This document shows, piece by piece, positions 54,680 to 63,919 of a stretch of DNA of 64,000 nucleotides. Source of the DNA: Kordiimonas marina (GTDB taxonomy: Bacteria; Pseudomonadota; Alphaproteobacteria; Sphingomonadales; Kordiimonadaceae); contig NZ_JAINDF010000008.1 of the NCBI RefSeq assembly GCF_023006325.1, positions 1-64,000 of the forward strand, given 5' to 3'. Under the pieces are notes generated by a model that was given only the letters and a program-made list of their open reading frames with translations, did not search any database and was not told the DNA's origin. How positions within the stretch are numbered: the first letter of the stretch is position 1; the number at the start of each line of letters is the position of its first letter. The translations under genes were made by a program, and so were the position numbers.

Positions 54680-55852
54680 TCATTTTTTAGCGGGAAGCAA
54701 CCGACCGTGTTTTTTGAGAATGGCCAGAAGTTTCGCCTGCGGGATGCCCTTGACGTAAGAGCCCATGTTGCCCTGCATGTCGCGCCCGGCGATCAGCGCA
54801 TTGACGATGGCTTCCTCTGTCGCCTCGACGGTGCCGAGGAACAGCGGGTCCATGTCATCGTTTGCCAGCATGGTCACGGTCATGGGGGCGCCGTCCTGCC
54901 CTGCGTTCGCGTTGGCGGTGGAGAAGGCGGCGAAAATGTCGCCCGAGCCATTGCCGGCGTAGGAGCCGACGCGGGCGAGCCCCATCCCCGCGCGCTTGGC
55001 CATGCGCTTCAGCTGGTGCGGCAGCAAAGGCGCGTCGGTCGCCACCAGAATGATGATCGAGCCGGTGTCACCGTTCGGGCCACCGGGCTTATGGTAGATC
55101 ATGTCGTCGGTGAGCTCCTGGCCCACGGGGATGCCTGCGATGGTCAGCGTTTCGCGCACACCATAGTTGGCCTGGACGAGCACGCCGACCGTATAGCTTT
55201 TATCCCGTACCTTGACGACGCGGGACGCGGTGCCGATGCCGCCCTTGAATTCGTGGCAGATCATTCCGGTGCCGCCCCCGACGCCACCTTCGGCAACGGG
55301 TCCGCCCTTGGCGGCGCGGATCGCCTCGAACACATGCTCGGGCTTCACATGGAAGCCGTTGATGTCATTGAGCTCGCCGTCCCAGGTTTCGGCGACCACC
55401 GGCAGCGACCACCAATATCCGCTCGAATCTGCGCCGCCCTGCATCACACGCCACTTGATCGCCGCGTCGCGGACGACGCCGACCGAATGAGTGTTGGTCA
55501 GCAAAATCGGCCCCTCGATGAAGCCGGATTCGTCGATCCACTGAGTGCCGGTCATCTCGCCGTTGCCATTGAGGGCGAAGCTGGCGCCGAACACCGGGAT
55601 GTCCTTGGTCCTGGCCCCGCGCGGCAACACGGCGGTCACGCCCGTGCGCACCGCCTTGCCGCCCGCCAGGTCTTGCTTCAGGGTCACCTGGCCCACGGTC
55701 ACGCCGCCCACGTCGGTGATGGCGTTCAAGGGGCCCGGCATGCCCATGAAGGGAATGCCCAGGTCTCGCGCGCGCGGCGTGGCGTCCGCGGTAGCGGTGG
55801 TTGTCATCAGGACCCCGGCCAACAGGGCCAAAAACGGCGCACGAAGTTTCAT
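54680..55852 (-). CDS. P1 (DmpA/BapA-type) N-terminal-nucleophile peptidase
   Basis: A 390-residue exported peptidase of family P1: signal peptide to about residue 23, ARDLGIPFMGMPGPLNAITDV, the LLTNTHSVGVVRDA segment and the Gly-rich EGGVGGGTGMICHEFKGGIG (188-207) typical of this autoprocessing family. Known members are D-/L-aminopeptidase DmpA and beta-peptidyl aminopeptidase BapA, which release N-terminal D- or beta-amino acids. I start at ATG 55852, with GGGGGAAC upstream; upstream frame extension is not needed. It converges on the S9 gene and is divergent from the TMADH-like gene. Confidence 0.87.
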   Translation of the reverse strand: MKLRAPFLALLAGVLMTTTATADATPRARDLGIPFMGMPGPLNAITDVGGVTVGQVTLKQDLAGGKAVRTGVTAVLPRGARTKDIPVFGASFALNGNGEMTGTQWIDESGFIEGPILLTNTHSVGVVRDAAIKWRVMQGGADSSGYWWSLPVVAETWDGELNDINGFHVKPEHVFEAIRAAKGGPVAEGGVGGGTGMICHEFKGGIGTASRVVKVRDKSYTVGVLVQANYGVRETLTIAGIPVGQELTDDMIYHKPGGPNGDTGSIIILVATDAPLLPHQLKRMAKRAGMGLARVGSYAGNGSGDIFAAFSTANANAGQDGAPMTVTMLANDDMDPLFLGTVEATEEAIVNALIAGRDMQGNMGSYVKGIPQAKLLAILKKHGRLLPAKK

Positions 55853-55968
55853 AAGGCTGTTCCCCCGGAAAGTGGTTTCGGCTAACAGCATCCACTCTAT
55901 AAGCCCGAAACGGGCAGCAAAGCGAAATAGACAAGAAAACACGATGCGAACAGGGAGAGGGACCCCAA

Positions 55969-58035
55969 ATGACGCGCGACTCACGCTACGATATTCTGTT
56001 CGAGCCGGTCAAAATCGGCCCGGTAACCGCCAGGAACCGGTTCTATCAGGTGCCGCACTGCAACGGCATGGGCCACGCCATGCCGGAAGCGCATGCCGCC
56101 ATGCGCGCCGTGAAGGCCGAAGGCGGCTGGGCGGTGGTGACGACGGAGGAGTGCGAAATCCACCCCTCCGGCGATGTGTCGCCCTATGTGGAGGCGCGGC
56201 TTTGGGATGACCATGACATCCCCGCGCTCAGGCTCATGTGCGACAAGGTCCATGCCCATGGCAGCCTGGCTGCGGTGGAACTTGTCCACAATGGCCCCAC
56301 GGCCTCGAACCTCTTCAGCCGCGAGGTGCTGTTAGCCCCCTCGCATCAACCCAGCAAATACGGCACGCCCCACCAGGCGCGCGCGATGGACCTTGAAGAC
56401 ATCCGTGAATACCGCCGCTGGCACAAGGAGGCCGCGCTCCGTGCCAAACGCGCCGGGTTTGACATTGTTTATGTCTACGCAGGTCACGACCTCAGCCTGC
56501 CCATGCACTTCCTGCAAACGCGCCGCAATCACCGCTCGGACCAGTATGGCGGCAGCCTTGAGAACCGCATGCGCCTGTTCCGCGAGGTGATCGAGGACAC
56601 TAAGGACGCGGTGGGGGATACCTGCGCCGTCGCGGTGCGCTTCGCGGTTGATGAAATGATCGGTGCGGGCGGCATGACGGTGTCTGAAGCCAAGGATGTC
56701 GTCGGCGCCCTTGGCGATCTGCCGGACCTTTGGGATGTCAACGTCGCCGCCTGGTATAACGACAGCATGACCAGCCGTTTCGCGAATGAGGGTGCGCAGG
56801 AACCCTTCATCGCCTGGGTCAAGAGCTGTACCCGCAAGCCTGTGGTCGGCGTCGGCCGCTTCACGTCGCCGGATACCATGGTCTCGCAGATCAAGCGCGG
56901 CGTGCTCGATATGATCGGCGCGGCGCGGCCGTCGATCGCCGATCCGTTCCTGCCGAAGAAGATCGAGGAAGGCCGGATTGAGGACATCCGCGAATGCATC
57001 GGCTGCAACATCTGCGTGACCGGTGACATGACCATCACGCCGATCCGCTGCACCCAGAACCCGACCATGGGCGAAGAGTGGCGCAAGGGCTGGCACCCGG
57101 AGCGGGTTGCCGAAAAGGCAAGCGACGCCCGCGTGCTAGTGGTCGGCGCTGGCCCCGCGGGGCTCGAAGCCGCCCGCACGCTCGGCGCGCGCGGCTATGA
57201 GGTGCATCTCGCTGAAGCCAGCCGTGTGCTTGGCGGGCGGGTCGACCGCGAAGCCAAACTGCCGGGCCTGGCTGAATGGGGCCGCGTGCGCGACTGGCGC
57301 GTCGGCCAGATAGACAAGCTCTCCAATATCTCGGTCTACCGGGAATCGCCCTTAAGCGCCGACGACGTGTTCGAATTCGGTGCCGAGCATGTGGTGGTGG
57401 CGACCGGCAGCCGGTGGCGCGCGGACGGTTTCGGCCGCTCGGCCGACGGCCCGGTTATCGCGGACGGCACGCCTGCGGTACTCACGCCCGATGACATCAT
57501 GGACGGCGTCACGCCCAAGGGCCATGTGGTGGTCTATGACGACGACGGCTTCTATATGGCCAGCGTGATGGCGGAAAAGCTGATCGCGCTCGGCTGCCGC
57601 GTGACTGTCGTGACGCCCGAAGAGATGGTGGCGAGCTGGAGCGAAAACACGCTCGAATACCGCCATATCCAGAAGCGCCTCCATGCGCTTGGGGTCACGC
57701 AGGTCACCAGCCAGTCGCTGCTGTCGTGGGACGGCGCGGTGGCACGGTTTGGCCACAGCTGGACCGATGCGGAGATGACGCTGGCCGCTGATGCCTTCAT
57801 GCCGGTGACTATGCGCCTGCCGGTCGATGGTCTCTACCGGGACCTCAAGGCACGGGCGGAAGGCTGGGCCGACGCGGGTATCCGCTCGGTCAAGCTGATC
57901 GGGGACGCGCTCGCACCGGGGCTCATCGCCCACGCGGTCTATGCCGGCCACCGCTACGCGCGGGAGCTGGAGGCCGGACCTATCGCTGACGTGCCATTCC
58001 GCCGCCACCTGCACACGGCGGTGACGGACATTTAA
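55969..58035 (+). CDS. Trimethylamine-dehydrogenase-family iron-sulfur flavoprotein
   Basis: A 688-residue amine-dehydrogenase-like protein, opening DILFEPVKIGPVTARNRFYQ as in trimethylamine and dimethylamine dehydrogenases. C31 in VPHCNGMG fits the cysteine that bonds FMN; Y170, H173 and D265 match the catalytic Tyr-His-Asp; C343, C346, C349 and C361 form the 4Fe-4S set; GPAGLEAARTLG starts the ADP-binding half. Of the aromatic bowl holding trimethylamine, W262 is kept, but the Tyr is E61 and a second Trp is D353, so the substrate is probably another amine. Electrons would go to an electron-transfer flavoprotein. ATG follows GGGAGAGGG. Confidence 0.88.
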   Translation: MTRDSRYDILFEPVKIGPVTARNRFYQVPHCNGMGHAMPEAHAAMRAVKAEGGWAVVTTEECEIHPSGDVSPYVEARLWDDHDIPALRLMCDKVHAHGSLAAVELVHNGPTASNLFSREVLLAPSHQPSKYGTPHQARAMDLEDIREYRRWHKEAALRAKRAGFDIVYVYAGHDLSLPMHFLQTRRNHRSDQYGGSLENRMRLFREVIEDTKDAVGDTCAVAVRFAVDEMIGAGGMTVSEAKDVVGALGDLPDLWDVNVAAWYNDSMTSRFANEGAQEPFIAWVKSCTRKPVVGVGRFTSPDTMVSQIKRGVLDMIGAARPSIADPFLPKKIEEGRIEDIRECIGCNICVTGDMTITPIRCTQNPTMGEEWRKGWHPERVAEKASDARVLVVGAGPAGLEAARTLGARGYEVHLAEASRVLGGRVDREAKLPGLAEWGRVRDWRVGQIDKLSNISVYRESPLSADDVFEFGAEHVVVATGSRWRADGFGRSADGPVIADGTPAVLTPDDIMDGVTPKGHVVVYDDDGFYMASVMAEKLIALGCRVTVVTPEEMVASWSENTLEYRHIQKRLHALGVTQVTSQSLLSWDGAVARFGHSWTDAEMTLAADAFMPVTMRLPVDGLYRDLKARAEGWADAGIRSVKLIGDALAPGLIAHAVYAGHRYARELEAGPIADVPFRRHLHTAVTDI

Positions 58036-59357
58036 TCGTGGCGGATGCCAGCCTCGATGGTTGGCTTGCCGTCTTCCTTATAGAGCACGCCGCCCTTCAT
58101 CACGGCGGCGACATGCTCGACGAGGCGCACGTTCTTCATCAGGTCACCATCGACCGCGATGATATCGGCATATTTGCCGGGTGCGATGGAGCCGACTTTC
58201 TTCTCCCAACCGAGGAGCTCGGCCGCTGAAAGCGTGGCGGAACGGATCGCCTGCATCGGCGTCATGCCCCACTTGACCATATAGGCCATCTGGCGGCCGT
58301 TGAGCCCATGCGGATAGACGCCGGCATCGGTGCCGTAGGCGATCTTGACACCCGCCTTCACCGCCTTGCGGAAGCCTTCGCGCTGGGCCTCGGTGGTTTC
58401 GTCATTCTTGCGGAGCTGCTCTTCCGGCCAATGTTCGGCGCGGCCAACGGTGCCAATATAGTCGCCGTTATAAATGTCAGCCACGAGCCACGTGCCATGC
58501 TTTTTCATGAGCGCGATGCCTTCGTCGTCGATCAAGGAGCCATGCTCGATCGAGCGCACACCGGCGCGGACAGCATTCTTGATGCCCTCGGCGCCGTGGG
58601 CATGGCTCGCGACATAGATGCCGTAGTGGCTGGCCTCGACCACGGCGGCATGAAGCTCTTCCTCGCTCAGTTCCGGGGCGCCGGGTTCGGTGCCGTTGGT
58701 GAGCACGGCACCGGTTGCCAGCGTCTTGATGAAGGTGGCGCCGTGTTGGATCAGCGTGCGCACCTTCTCCCGGACTTCGTCGGCGTTGCGGACGACACCG
58801 AAGCGCATGTCCGCCGGGATGCCGACATCCGGGATCTGCCCGGTGATGGCGCCTGCGCCGCCGGGGACGGTGATATAGGCGCCGACCACCGACATACGCG
58901 GGCCGATGATGGTGCCATTGTTGATAGCGTTCTTGATTGCCACATCGGTGAAGGCGTGCCAGGGGCCGACATCGCGGATAGTGGTGAAACCGGCCAACAG
59001 CGTGTTGCGGGCATTCTTCACGCCCGACAGCGCCGATTCAGCCGCCGAATGCATCAGGGGTTCGAGTGGATTGTTGGACTCGCTATCGCCATAGTCCGAG
59101 ATGTGCGTATGCATATCCATGAGGCCGGGCAGCACGGTCCGGGAAGACCAGTCCAGTATCTTTGCGCCTGCGGGGGCCCCGTGCCAGGGGGCGACCGCGG
59201 TGATACGGTCGCCTTCGACCGTGATCATCTGGTCCTTGAGGACTTGCCCTTTCTCCACATCGATAAGCTTTCCGGCGTGGATGACGGTTACGTCTGCGGC
59301 GCGGACCGGCAGGGCCGCCAGCATCGCGGCGAACAGGGTGGCAAGGATAAGGCGCAT
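58032..59357 (-). CDS. Exported amidohydrolase (imidazolonepropionase/Xaa-Pro-type)
   Basis: A 441-residue metal-dependent amidohydrolase with signal peptide (cut near VRA-A). The metal motifs are DMHTHISDYG early, SHAHGAEGIKNAV in the middle and AYGTDAGVYPHG late. This branch includes imidazolonepropionase-like enzymes and bacterial carboxypeptidases for Xaa-Arg/Lys and Xaa-Pro dipeptides; the exact substrate is unknown. Its stop overlaps the TMADH-like gene's stop by 4 bases (convergent). The M20 peptidase is divergent from it. Confidence 0.88.
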   Translation of the reverse strand: MRLILATLFAAMLAALPVRAADVTVIHAGKLIDVEKGQVLKDQMITVEGDRITAVAPWHGAPAGAKILDWSSRTVLPGLMDMHTHISDYGDSESNNPLEPLMHSAAESALSGVKNARNTLLAGFTTIRDVGPWHAFTDVAIKNAINNGTIIGPRMSVVGAYITVPGGAGAITGQIPDVGIPADMRFGVVRNADEVREKVRTLIQHGATFIKTLATGAVLTNGTEPGAPELSEEELHAAVVEASHYGIYVASHAHGAEGIKNAVRAGVRSIEHGSLIDDEGIALMKKHGTWLVADIYNGDYIGTVGRAEHWPEEQLRKNDETTEAQREGFRKAVKAGVKIAYGTDAGVYPHGLNGRQMAYMVKWGMTPMQAIRSATLSAAELLGWEKKVGSIAPGKYADIIAVDGDLMKNVRLVEHVAAVMKGGVLYKEDGKPTIEAGIRHD

Positions 59358-59531
59358 GGTTTGTGGCTCCCCGATGATTGATCGTTAACAGCCTAAGAAC
59401 GAGCGCGCGCCTTTTGCAAGGCTCCAAAGACACTGGGCGCAAAGCGAACATCACAAATATGTGCTTGGGGGCCCAAGCGATTTCTGTGTAGCGTTTCCGG
59501 CGAAACATCTGATTTTCTGATGGGGAGTAGC

Positions 59532-60935
59532 ATGAGAAGTTTGTTGAAAACGGTTGCCGTGGCCGCGCTTGTGGTGCCGATGTTGGCACAGGGTGCGGTT
59601 GCGACCGACACGGTGCCATTTATGGCGAAGGCCCGCGAAATCCTGGAGCATACGGTCAGCATCCGCTCGGCCAAGGGGCAGGGGCTTGTGCCCAAGGTTG
59701 CTGAATATCTCGCGGCCCAGTTCAAGGCCGGTGGTTTTGACGCGAAGGACATCCATATCCTGCCCGTCGGCAAGACCGCGGCGCTTGTGGTCCGCTATCA
59801 TGGCGATGGCAGCTCGGGCAAGAAGCCGATCCTGCTGTCCGGCCACATGGATGTGGTCGATGCGCTTCGGAAAGACTGGGAGCGCGATCCGTTCAAACTG
59901 ATTGAGGAAAACGGCTATTTCTATGGCCGTGGCGCCGAGGACGACAAATGGGCGGTTGCCGTGCTTACGGCCACCTTCCTGCGTCTGAAGGCGGAAGGTT
60001 TTGTGCCCAACCGTGACCTGATCATCGCCTTCTCGGGTGATGAAGAAACAGACATGGCGACCACGAAGGCACTGGCGCATCAGTACCGGAATCTGATTGA
60101 TGCCGATTTCGCCCTGATCGCCGATGGCGGCGGCGGGGTGCTGGCGGAAGACGGCACGCCCCAATCCTACAATCTGCAGGCTGCGGAGAAAACCTACGCC
60201 ACCTTTGAGGCGACGGTTCATAACCCCGGTGGCCATAGCTCGCGCCCGCGCAAGGACAACGCCATCTATGAGCTGGCAACCGCGCTCAAGAATATCCAGG
60301 CCTATCAGTTCCCGGCAGAGCTCAGCGAGCTGACGAAAGCCTATTTCCTGGAGGTTGCCAAGCGTACCGAGGGCCCGATGGGTGACGCCATGCGCCGCTA
60401 CGCCGAAAACCCGAAGGACACAGACGCACTGATGATGCTCAGGAGCGATCCTGAATATATCGGCACCACCGGCACCACCTGTGTGGCGACCATGCTGCGC
60501 GGCGGGCACGCCGAAAACGCGTTGCCGCAATCGGCCACCGCCACCATCAACTGCCGTATCTTCCCGGGCACCGGCGTCCAGAACACGCTGGATCAGCTCA
60601 AGAAGGCAGCAGGCAATGACAAGATCGAATGGAAGCGGATCGGCGATGCGACCGAAAGCCCCGGTTCGCCGCTTCGGAAGGATGTGGTTGATGCCGTGAC
60701 CCACGCCGTCCACGCCACCTATCCGAATGTGCCGATCGTGCCTGAAATGTCGTCGGGCGCCAGTGATGGCATGTATTTCCGCGCGGTCGGCATTCCGTCC
60801 TATGGTGTCACAGGTGCCTTCATGAAGGCCTCGGACGAATTCGCCCATGGTCTCAACGAGCGTATGCCGGTGGCGTCGCTGCCGATCTCGATGCGGCACT
60901 GGTACATCATCCTGCATGATCTCGCCGGCAAGTAG
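59532..60935 (+). CDS. M20 family metallopeptidase
   Basis: A 467-residue exported di-zinc peptidase: signal peptide (cut near AVA-T), metal motifs LSGHMDVVD, GRGAEDDKWAVAV and AFSGDEETDM, a dimerisation lid domain, and a late SSGASDGMYFRAVGIPSYG. Relatives include CPG2, carnosinase-type and ArgE-type enzymes that cleave dipeptides or N-acyl amino acids. I start at ATG 59532, with GGGGAG upstream, rather than 59520. It fits the peptide-breakdown theme of 50-61 kb. Confidence 0.9.
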   Translation: MRSLLKTVAVAALVVPMLAQGAVATDTVPFMAKAREILEHTVSIRSAKGQGLVPKVAEYLAAQFKAGGFDAKDIHILPVGKTAALVVRYHGDGSSGKKPILLSGHMDVVDALRKDWERDPFKLIEENGYFYGRGAEDDKWAVAVLTATFLRLKAEGFVPNRDLIIAFSGDEETDMATTKALAHQYRNLIDADFALIADGGGGVLAEDGTPQSYNLQAAEKTYATFEATVHNPGGHSSRPRKDNAIYELATALKNIQAYQFPAELSELTKAYFLEVAKRTEGPMGDAMRRYAENPKDTDALMMLRSDPEYIGTTGTTCVATMLRGGHAENALPQSATATINCRIFPGTGVQNTLDQLKKAAGNDKIEWKRIGDATESPGSPLRKDVVDAVTHAVHATYPNVPIVPEMSSGASDGMYFRAVGIPSYGVTGAFMKASDEFAHGLNERMPVASLPISMRHWYIILHDLAGK

Positions 60936-60971
60936 CGGCTGATCGCTATAGCGATCAATCAAACACAAGGT

Positions 60972-60997
60972 CGTGCCCTTCGGGGCGCGGCTTTTTT
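60972..60997 (+). terminator. Rho-independent terminator after M20 peptidase
   Basis: A 7-bp stem (CGTGCCC, GGGCGCG, one G-T pair) with TTCG tetraloop and then six Ts. Confidence 0.8.
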
Positions 60998-61036
60998 CAT
61001 TGGCGCTTGTCGGCGTGCCAATCCCCCGTTAGGCTG

Positions 61037-61049
61037 TGCAACAGTTGCA
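61037..61049. promoter_or_regulatory. LacI-type operator upstream of lacI-family gene
   Basis: TGCAAC-A-GTTGCA, 15 bases before the LacI start. Half-sites match those of the 63790 and 63814 operators, with one central base instead of CG. It suggests autoregulation. Confidence 0.5.
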
Positions 61050-61064
61050 TAGAAGGGTGTTTGG

Positions 61065-62111
61065 ATGACGGAAAAAGAGCAGGCAGGGCCGAAGCCAGTG
61101 GTCAAGATGATCGATTTGGCGCGGCTTGCAGGGGTGTCCAAATCCACCGTTTCGCGTGCGCTGGCGGACAGCCCGCTGATTCCCAAAGAGACCCGGGAAC
61201 GCATTCAGGCCCTTGCGCGGGATCATAATTACCGGCTCAACAAGAAGGCGCGTAACTTCCGGACCAAGGAAACGCTGACCATCGCCGTGCTGATCCCCGA
61301 CACGCAGGAAAAGGACTGGCGGCTTTCCGACCCCTTCTTCCTGGAACTTCTTGGCAGCATTGCTGATACCCTCAATGACCAGAACCATGAACTGCTGCTC
61401 GCGAAGACCTCAATGCGGTCCGAGGATTGGGTGGTCGACCATGTCCAGCGCGGGACGTGTGACGGTGTGATTCTGGTCGGCCAGGGCACCCAGCACGCGG
61501 AAATCAATGCCATGGCGGACGGCTCCACGCCCTTTGTGGTGTGGGGTGGTCTGTTGCCGGGTCAGCGCTATTGCACGGTCGGCAGCGACAACCGCTTGGG
61601 CGGCGAGAAAGCGACCGGACACCTGATTGAGCGCGGCCGTTGTCGCATCGCTTTCTTCGGGGATAGGCGGCTCCCGGAGGTGGAGCTCCGCTATGAGGGC
61701 TATGTCGCGGCGCACAAGGCTGCGGGGCTTGAGGTTCTGCCAGAGCTCGAAGTCACGGCGCCCTTCTCCGGCAGCTCGGCTTTCGATGCGATTGCGGCTT
61801 TCCTGAAAAGCGGCGTCGAGCTTGATGCCATTTTCGCCTGTTCGGACGTAATTGCGATGGCTACCGTGCGCGCGCTGGGCGAACAGGGCCTTTCCATCCC
61901 GAAAGATGTCGCTGTGGTCGGGTACGATGATATCTCTCTGGCGGCTTACTATAGCCCGCCGCTGACCACTGTCCGGCAGGATACCCGCAAGGGTGGGGAA
62001 GAGCTGGTCAAGCGGCTTCTGAGCCTTATCCAGGGGGGCGAAGCCACCCCCCTGATGCTGGAGACGGACCTGATCGTCCGAGCTTCCACCGGCGGTGTCA
62101 GCGGAAGCTGA
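61065..62111 (+). CDS. LacI-family transcriptional regulator
   Basis: A 348-residue LacI/GalR protein: helix-turn-helix at about residues 12-31 (IDLARLAGVSKSTVSRALAD), hinge helix (RNFRTKETLTIAVLIPD region), and a sugar-binding-like effector domain to residue 340. It is convergent with, and overlaps by 14 bases, the sugar-type symporter gene. The shared TGCAAC half-sites before its own start and between the symporter and the next secreted gene make it the probable repressor of both. ATG 61065 follows AAGGG. Confidence 0.92.
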   Translation: MTEKEQAGPKPVVKMIDLARLAGVSKSTVSRALADSPLIPKETRERIQALARDHNYRLNKKARNFRTKETLTIAVLIPDTQEKDWRLSDPFFLELLGSIADTLNDQNHELLLAKTSMRSEDWVVDHVQRGTCDGVILVGQGTQHAEINAMADGSTPFVVWGGLLPGQRYCTVGSDNRLGGEKATGHLIERGRCRIAFFGDRRLPEVELRYEGYVAAHKAAGLEVLPELEVTAPFSGSSAFDAIAAFLKSGVELDAIFACSDVIAMATVRALGEQGLSIPKDVAVVGYDDISLAAYYSPPLTTVRQDTRKGGEELVKRLLSLIQGGEATPLMLETDLIVRASTGGVSGS

Positions 62112-63687
62112 ACACCAGGATGGCCGTTGCGGTCAAAAGCAATACCGACAGGATGCGGTAGTTACCGTACCAGGGCACGGATTTGAGCGCCGCGGTCTCG
62201 GCATCGAAATCCTGCCGTGACCAGATATAGGGCAGGATGGCGCTTTCCTCTGGCGCCGGGGTCATCAGGCTGACCACAACCAGGATCACGGTGCACAGCA
62301 CGAACAGCATCGGGCCAGTGTAGAGGAACTGATAGTGGGTGATGTCCAGAACCTCGTTCATGAGGAACAGGGCGACCCCGGCGATGGTGCCCAGCACCAG
62401 TGTCCAGAAAGCCCCTGAGGCGTTGGCGCGGCGCCAGAAGGTGCCCACGAGGAACAGCACCACCACAGGCGGGATGGTGTAGGACAATACCTTCTGCAGA
62501 TATTTGAACAGCGATGCGAAATGTTCGATCTGCGGCGCCCACAGAACCGACAGCACCATGAAGACGAAGGTCAGCCAGCGGCCGATTTTCATCAGGTGGT
62601 CGCTGTCTATCTCCGGCTTCCATTTGCGCACGAAGTCCATGGTCAGAAGCGTGGAGGCGGAGTTGAGGGTCGAGTCGATCTGCGACATCAGCGCCGCGAT
62701 AAAGCCTGCGAGCACGAGGCCGAGAAGGCCAGCCGGTAGCATCTCGAACATCAGGGTCGGGAACACCAGGTCTGCGCGCGGCAGGTTCGGATACAGGAGG
62801 ATCGCAAACGTCCCCGGCAGGACCATGATGAACAGAACTGGCAGTTTCAGAGCGCCCGCAAACAGGCTGCCGAGTTGGCCGTGCGTGGTGGATTTGGCAC
62901 TCAGGACCCGCTGCACCATGAACTGGTTGGTACACCAGAAATAGAAGCCCAGAAGCGGCACGCCGGTCACGAGCCCAAGCCATGGCATGCTGGGGTCGCT
63001 GAGCGGCCGGATGAGGCTCAGCTTGTTGGCGGAAACGGCGGCGGTTACCGCCTCCCAGCTGCCGATCTTGTCGAAGGCGACGACGGTGATGACCACAGCG
63101 CCGATCAGCAGCAGGATCGCCTGCACAGCATCCGTATACATCACGGCGGCGAGGCCCCCCATCATGGTGTAGAAACCGGCGACGACCGCGAGGATCGCGA
63201 TAATCTCCCACACCGGCACACCAGGGAACACCATGGTGAGCAAAAGCCCGCCCGCGAACAGGCTGCCTGCTGTATCCACCACAATATTGAGGAAGATGGT
63301 GAGCGCGGAGAAATACAGCCGCGCCCGGCCGTCAAAGCGCCGCTCCAGAAATTCCGGCATGGTGAAAACCTGCGCACGCAGGATGAAGGGCAGCATGAAA
63401 AGCGCGAAGAAGACGAGAACGACAGCGGCCATCCATTCATAGTTGAAGACCGATATGCCGCTTGAGTAGGCATCCCCCGCCAGGCCAATGATGGTCGTGC
63501 TGGAGATATTGGAGGCGAACAGCGACAGGCCGATGAAAGGCCAGGTCATGCTGCGGCCCGCGAGGAAATAATCCTTCGCGTCCTGGTGTTTGCGGCCGAG
63601 GACGACCCCCAGCACCAGTACGAAAATGAAATAGACCGCCAGAATCACCAGATCGGCAGTATGTAAGGTAACGCCAAATTTCGGCAT
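62098..63687 (-). CDS. SSS family sodium:solute (sugar-type) symporter
   Basis: A 529-residue polytopic protein, about 13-14 helices, of the SLC5/SSS family. Landmarks: ADLVILAVYFIFVLVLGVVLG (TM1), FIGLSLFASNISSTTIIGLAGDAY, the unwound TM1 of this fold, and the FIAALMSQIDSTLNSASTLLTMDF Na2-site segment. Style is that of SglT-type Na+/sugar symporters. I start at ATG 63687, with GGGAGGG upstream; ATG 63720 adds an atypical tail. Convergent with the LacI gene; divergent from a secreted protein across two LacI-type operators. Confidence 0.92.
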   Translation of the reverse strand: MPKFGVTLHTADLVILAVYFIFVLVLGVVLGRKHQDAKDYFLAGRSMTWPFIGLSLFASNISSTTIIGLAGDAYSSGISVFNYEWMAAVVLVFFALFMLPFILRAQVFTMPEFLERRFDGRARLYFSALTIFLNIVVDTAGSLFAGGLLLTMVFPGVPVWEIIAILAVVAGFYTMMGGLAAVMYTDAVQAILLLIGAVVITVVAFDKIGSWEAVTAAVSANKLSLIRPLSDPSMPWLGLVTGVPLLGFYFWCTNQFMVQRVLSAKSTTHGQLGSLFAGALKLPVLFIMVLPGTFAILLYPNLPRADLVFPTLMFEMLPAGLLGLVLAGFIAALMSQIDSTLNSASTLLTMDFVRKWKPEIDSDHLMKIGRWLTFVFMVLSVLWAPQIEHFASLFKYLQKVLSYTIPPVVVLFLVGTFWRRANASGAFWTLVLGTIAGVALFLMNEVLDITHYQFLYTGPMLFVLCTVILVVVSLMTPAPEESAILPYIWSRQDFDAETAALKSVPWYGNYRILSVLLLTATAILVFSFR

Positions 63688-63789
63688 TGATAGCCCTCCC
63701 CATGTCTTCCCGTCCCTCATCCTACCCGATTGACCTTATGGGCGCGAGGGACGCATTGACGGGCACCATATGGTGTTTTTATCGATTAC

Positions 63790-63825
63790 GCAACCGGTTG
63801 CATAATATTCCTTGCAACCGGTTGC
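63790..63825. promoter_or_regulatory. Tandem LacI-type operators
   Basis: Two perfect copies of GCAACCGGTTGC, at 63790-63801 and 63814-63825, centre to centre 24 bp, in the divergent region between the symporter and the gene at 63920. The central CG and TGCAACC-type arms are typical of LacI/GalR sites. A related site precedes the lacI-family gene. Confidence 0.7.
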
Positions 63826-63919
63826 GTAAGGGTGTAGGTCGATGAGACCGGGAAGGTGGAGCGACGGGACGCTCCCGAGATTATCCAATTCATGTATGTT
63901 GAACCTGGGGAGGTTACTA

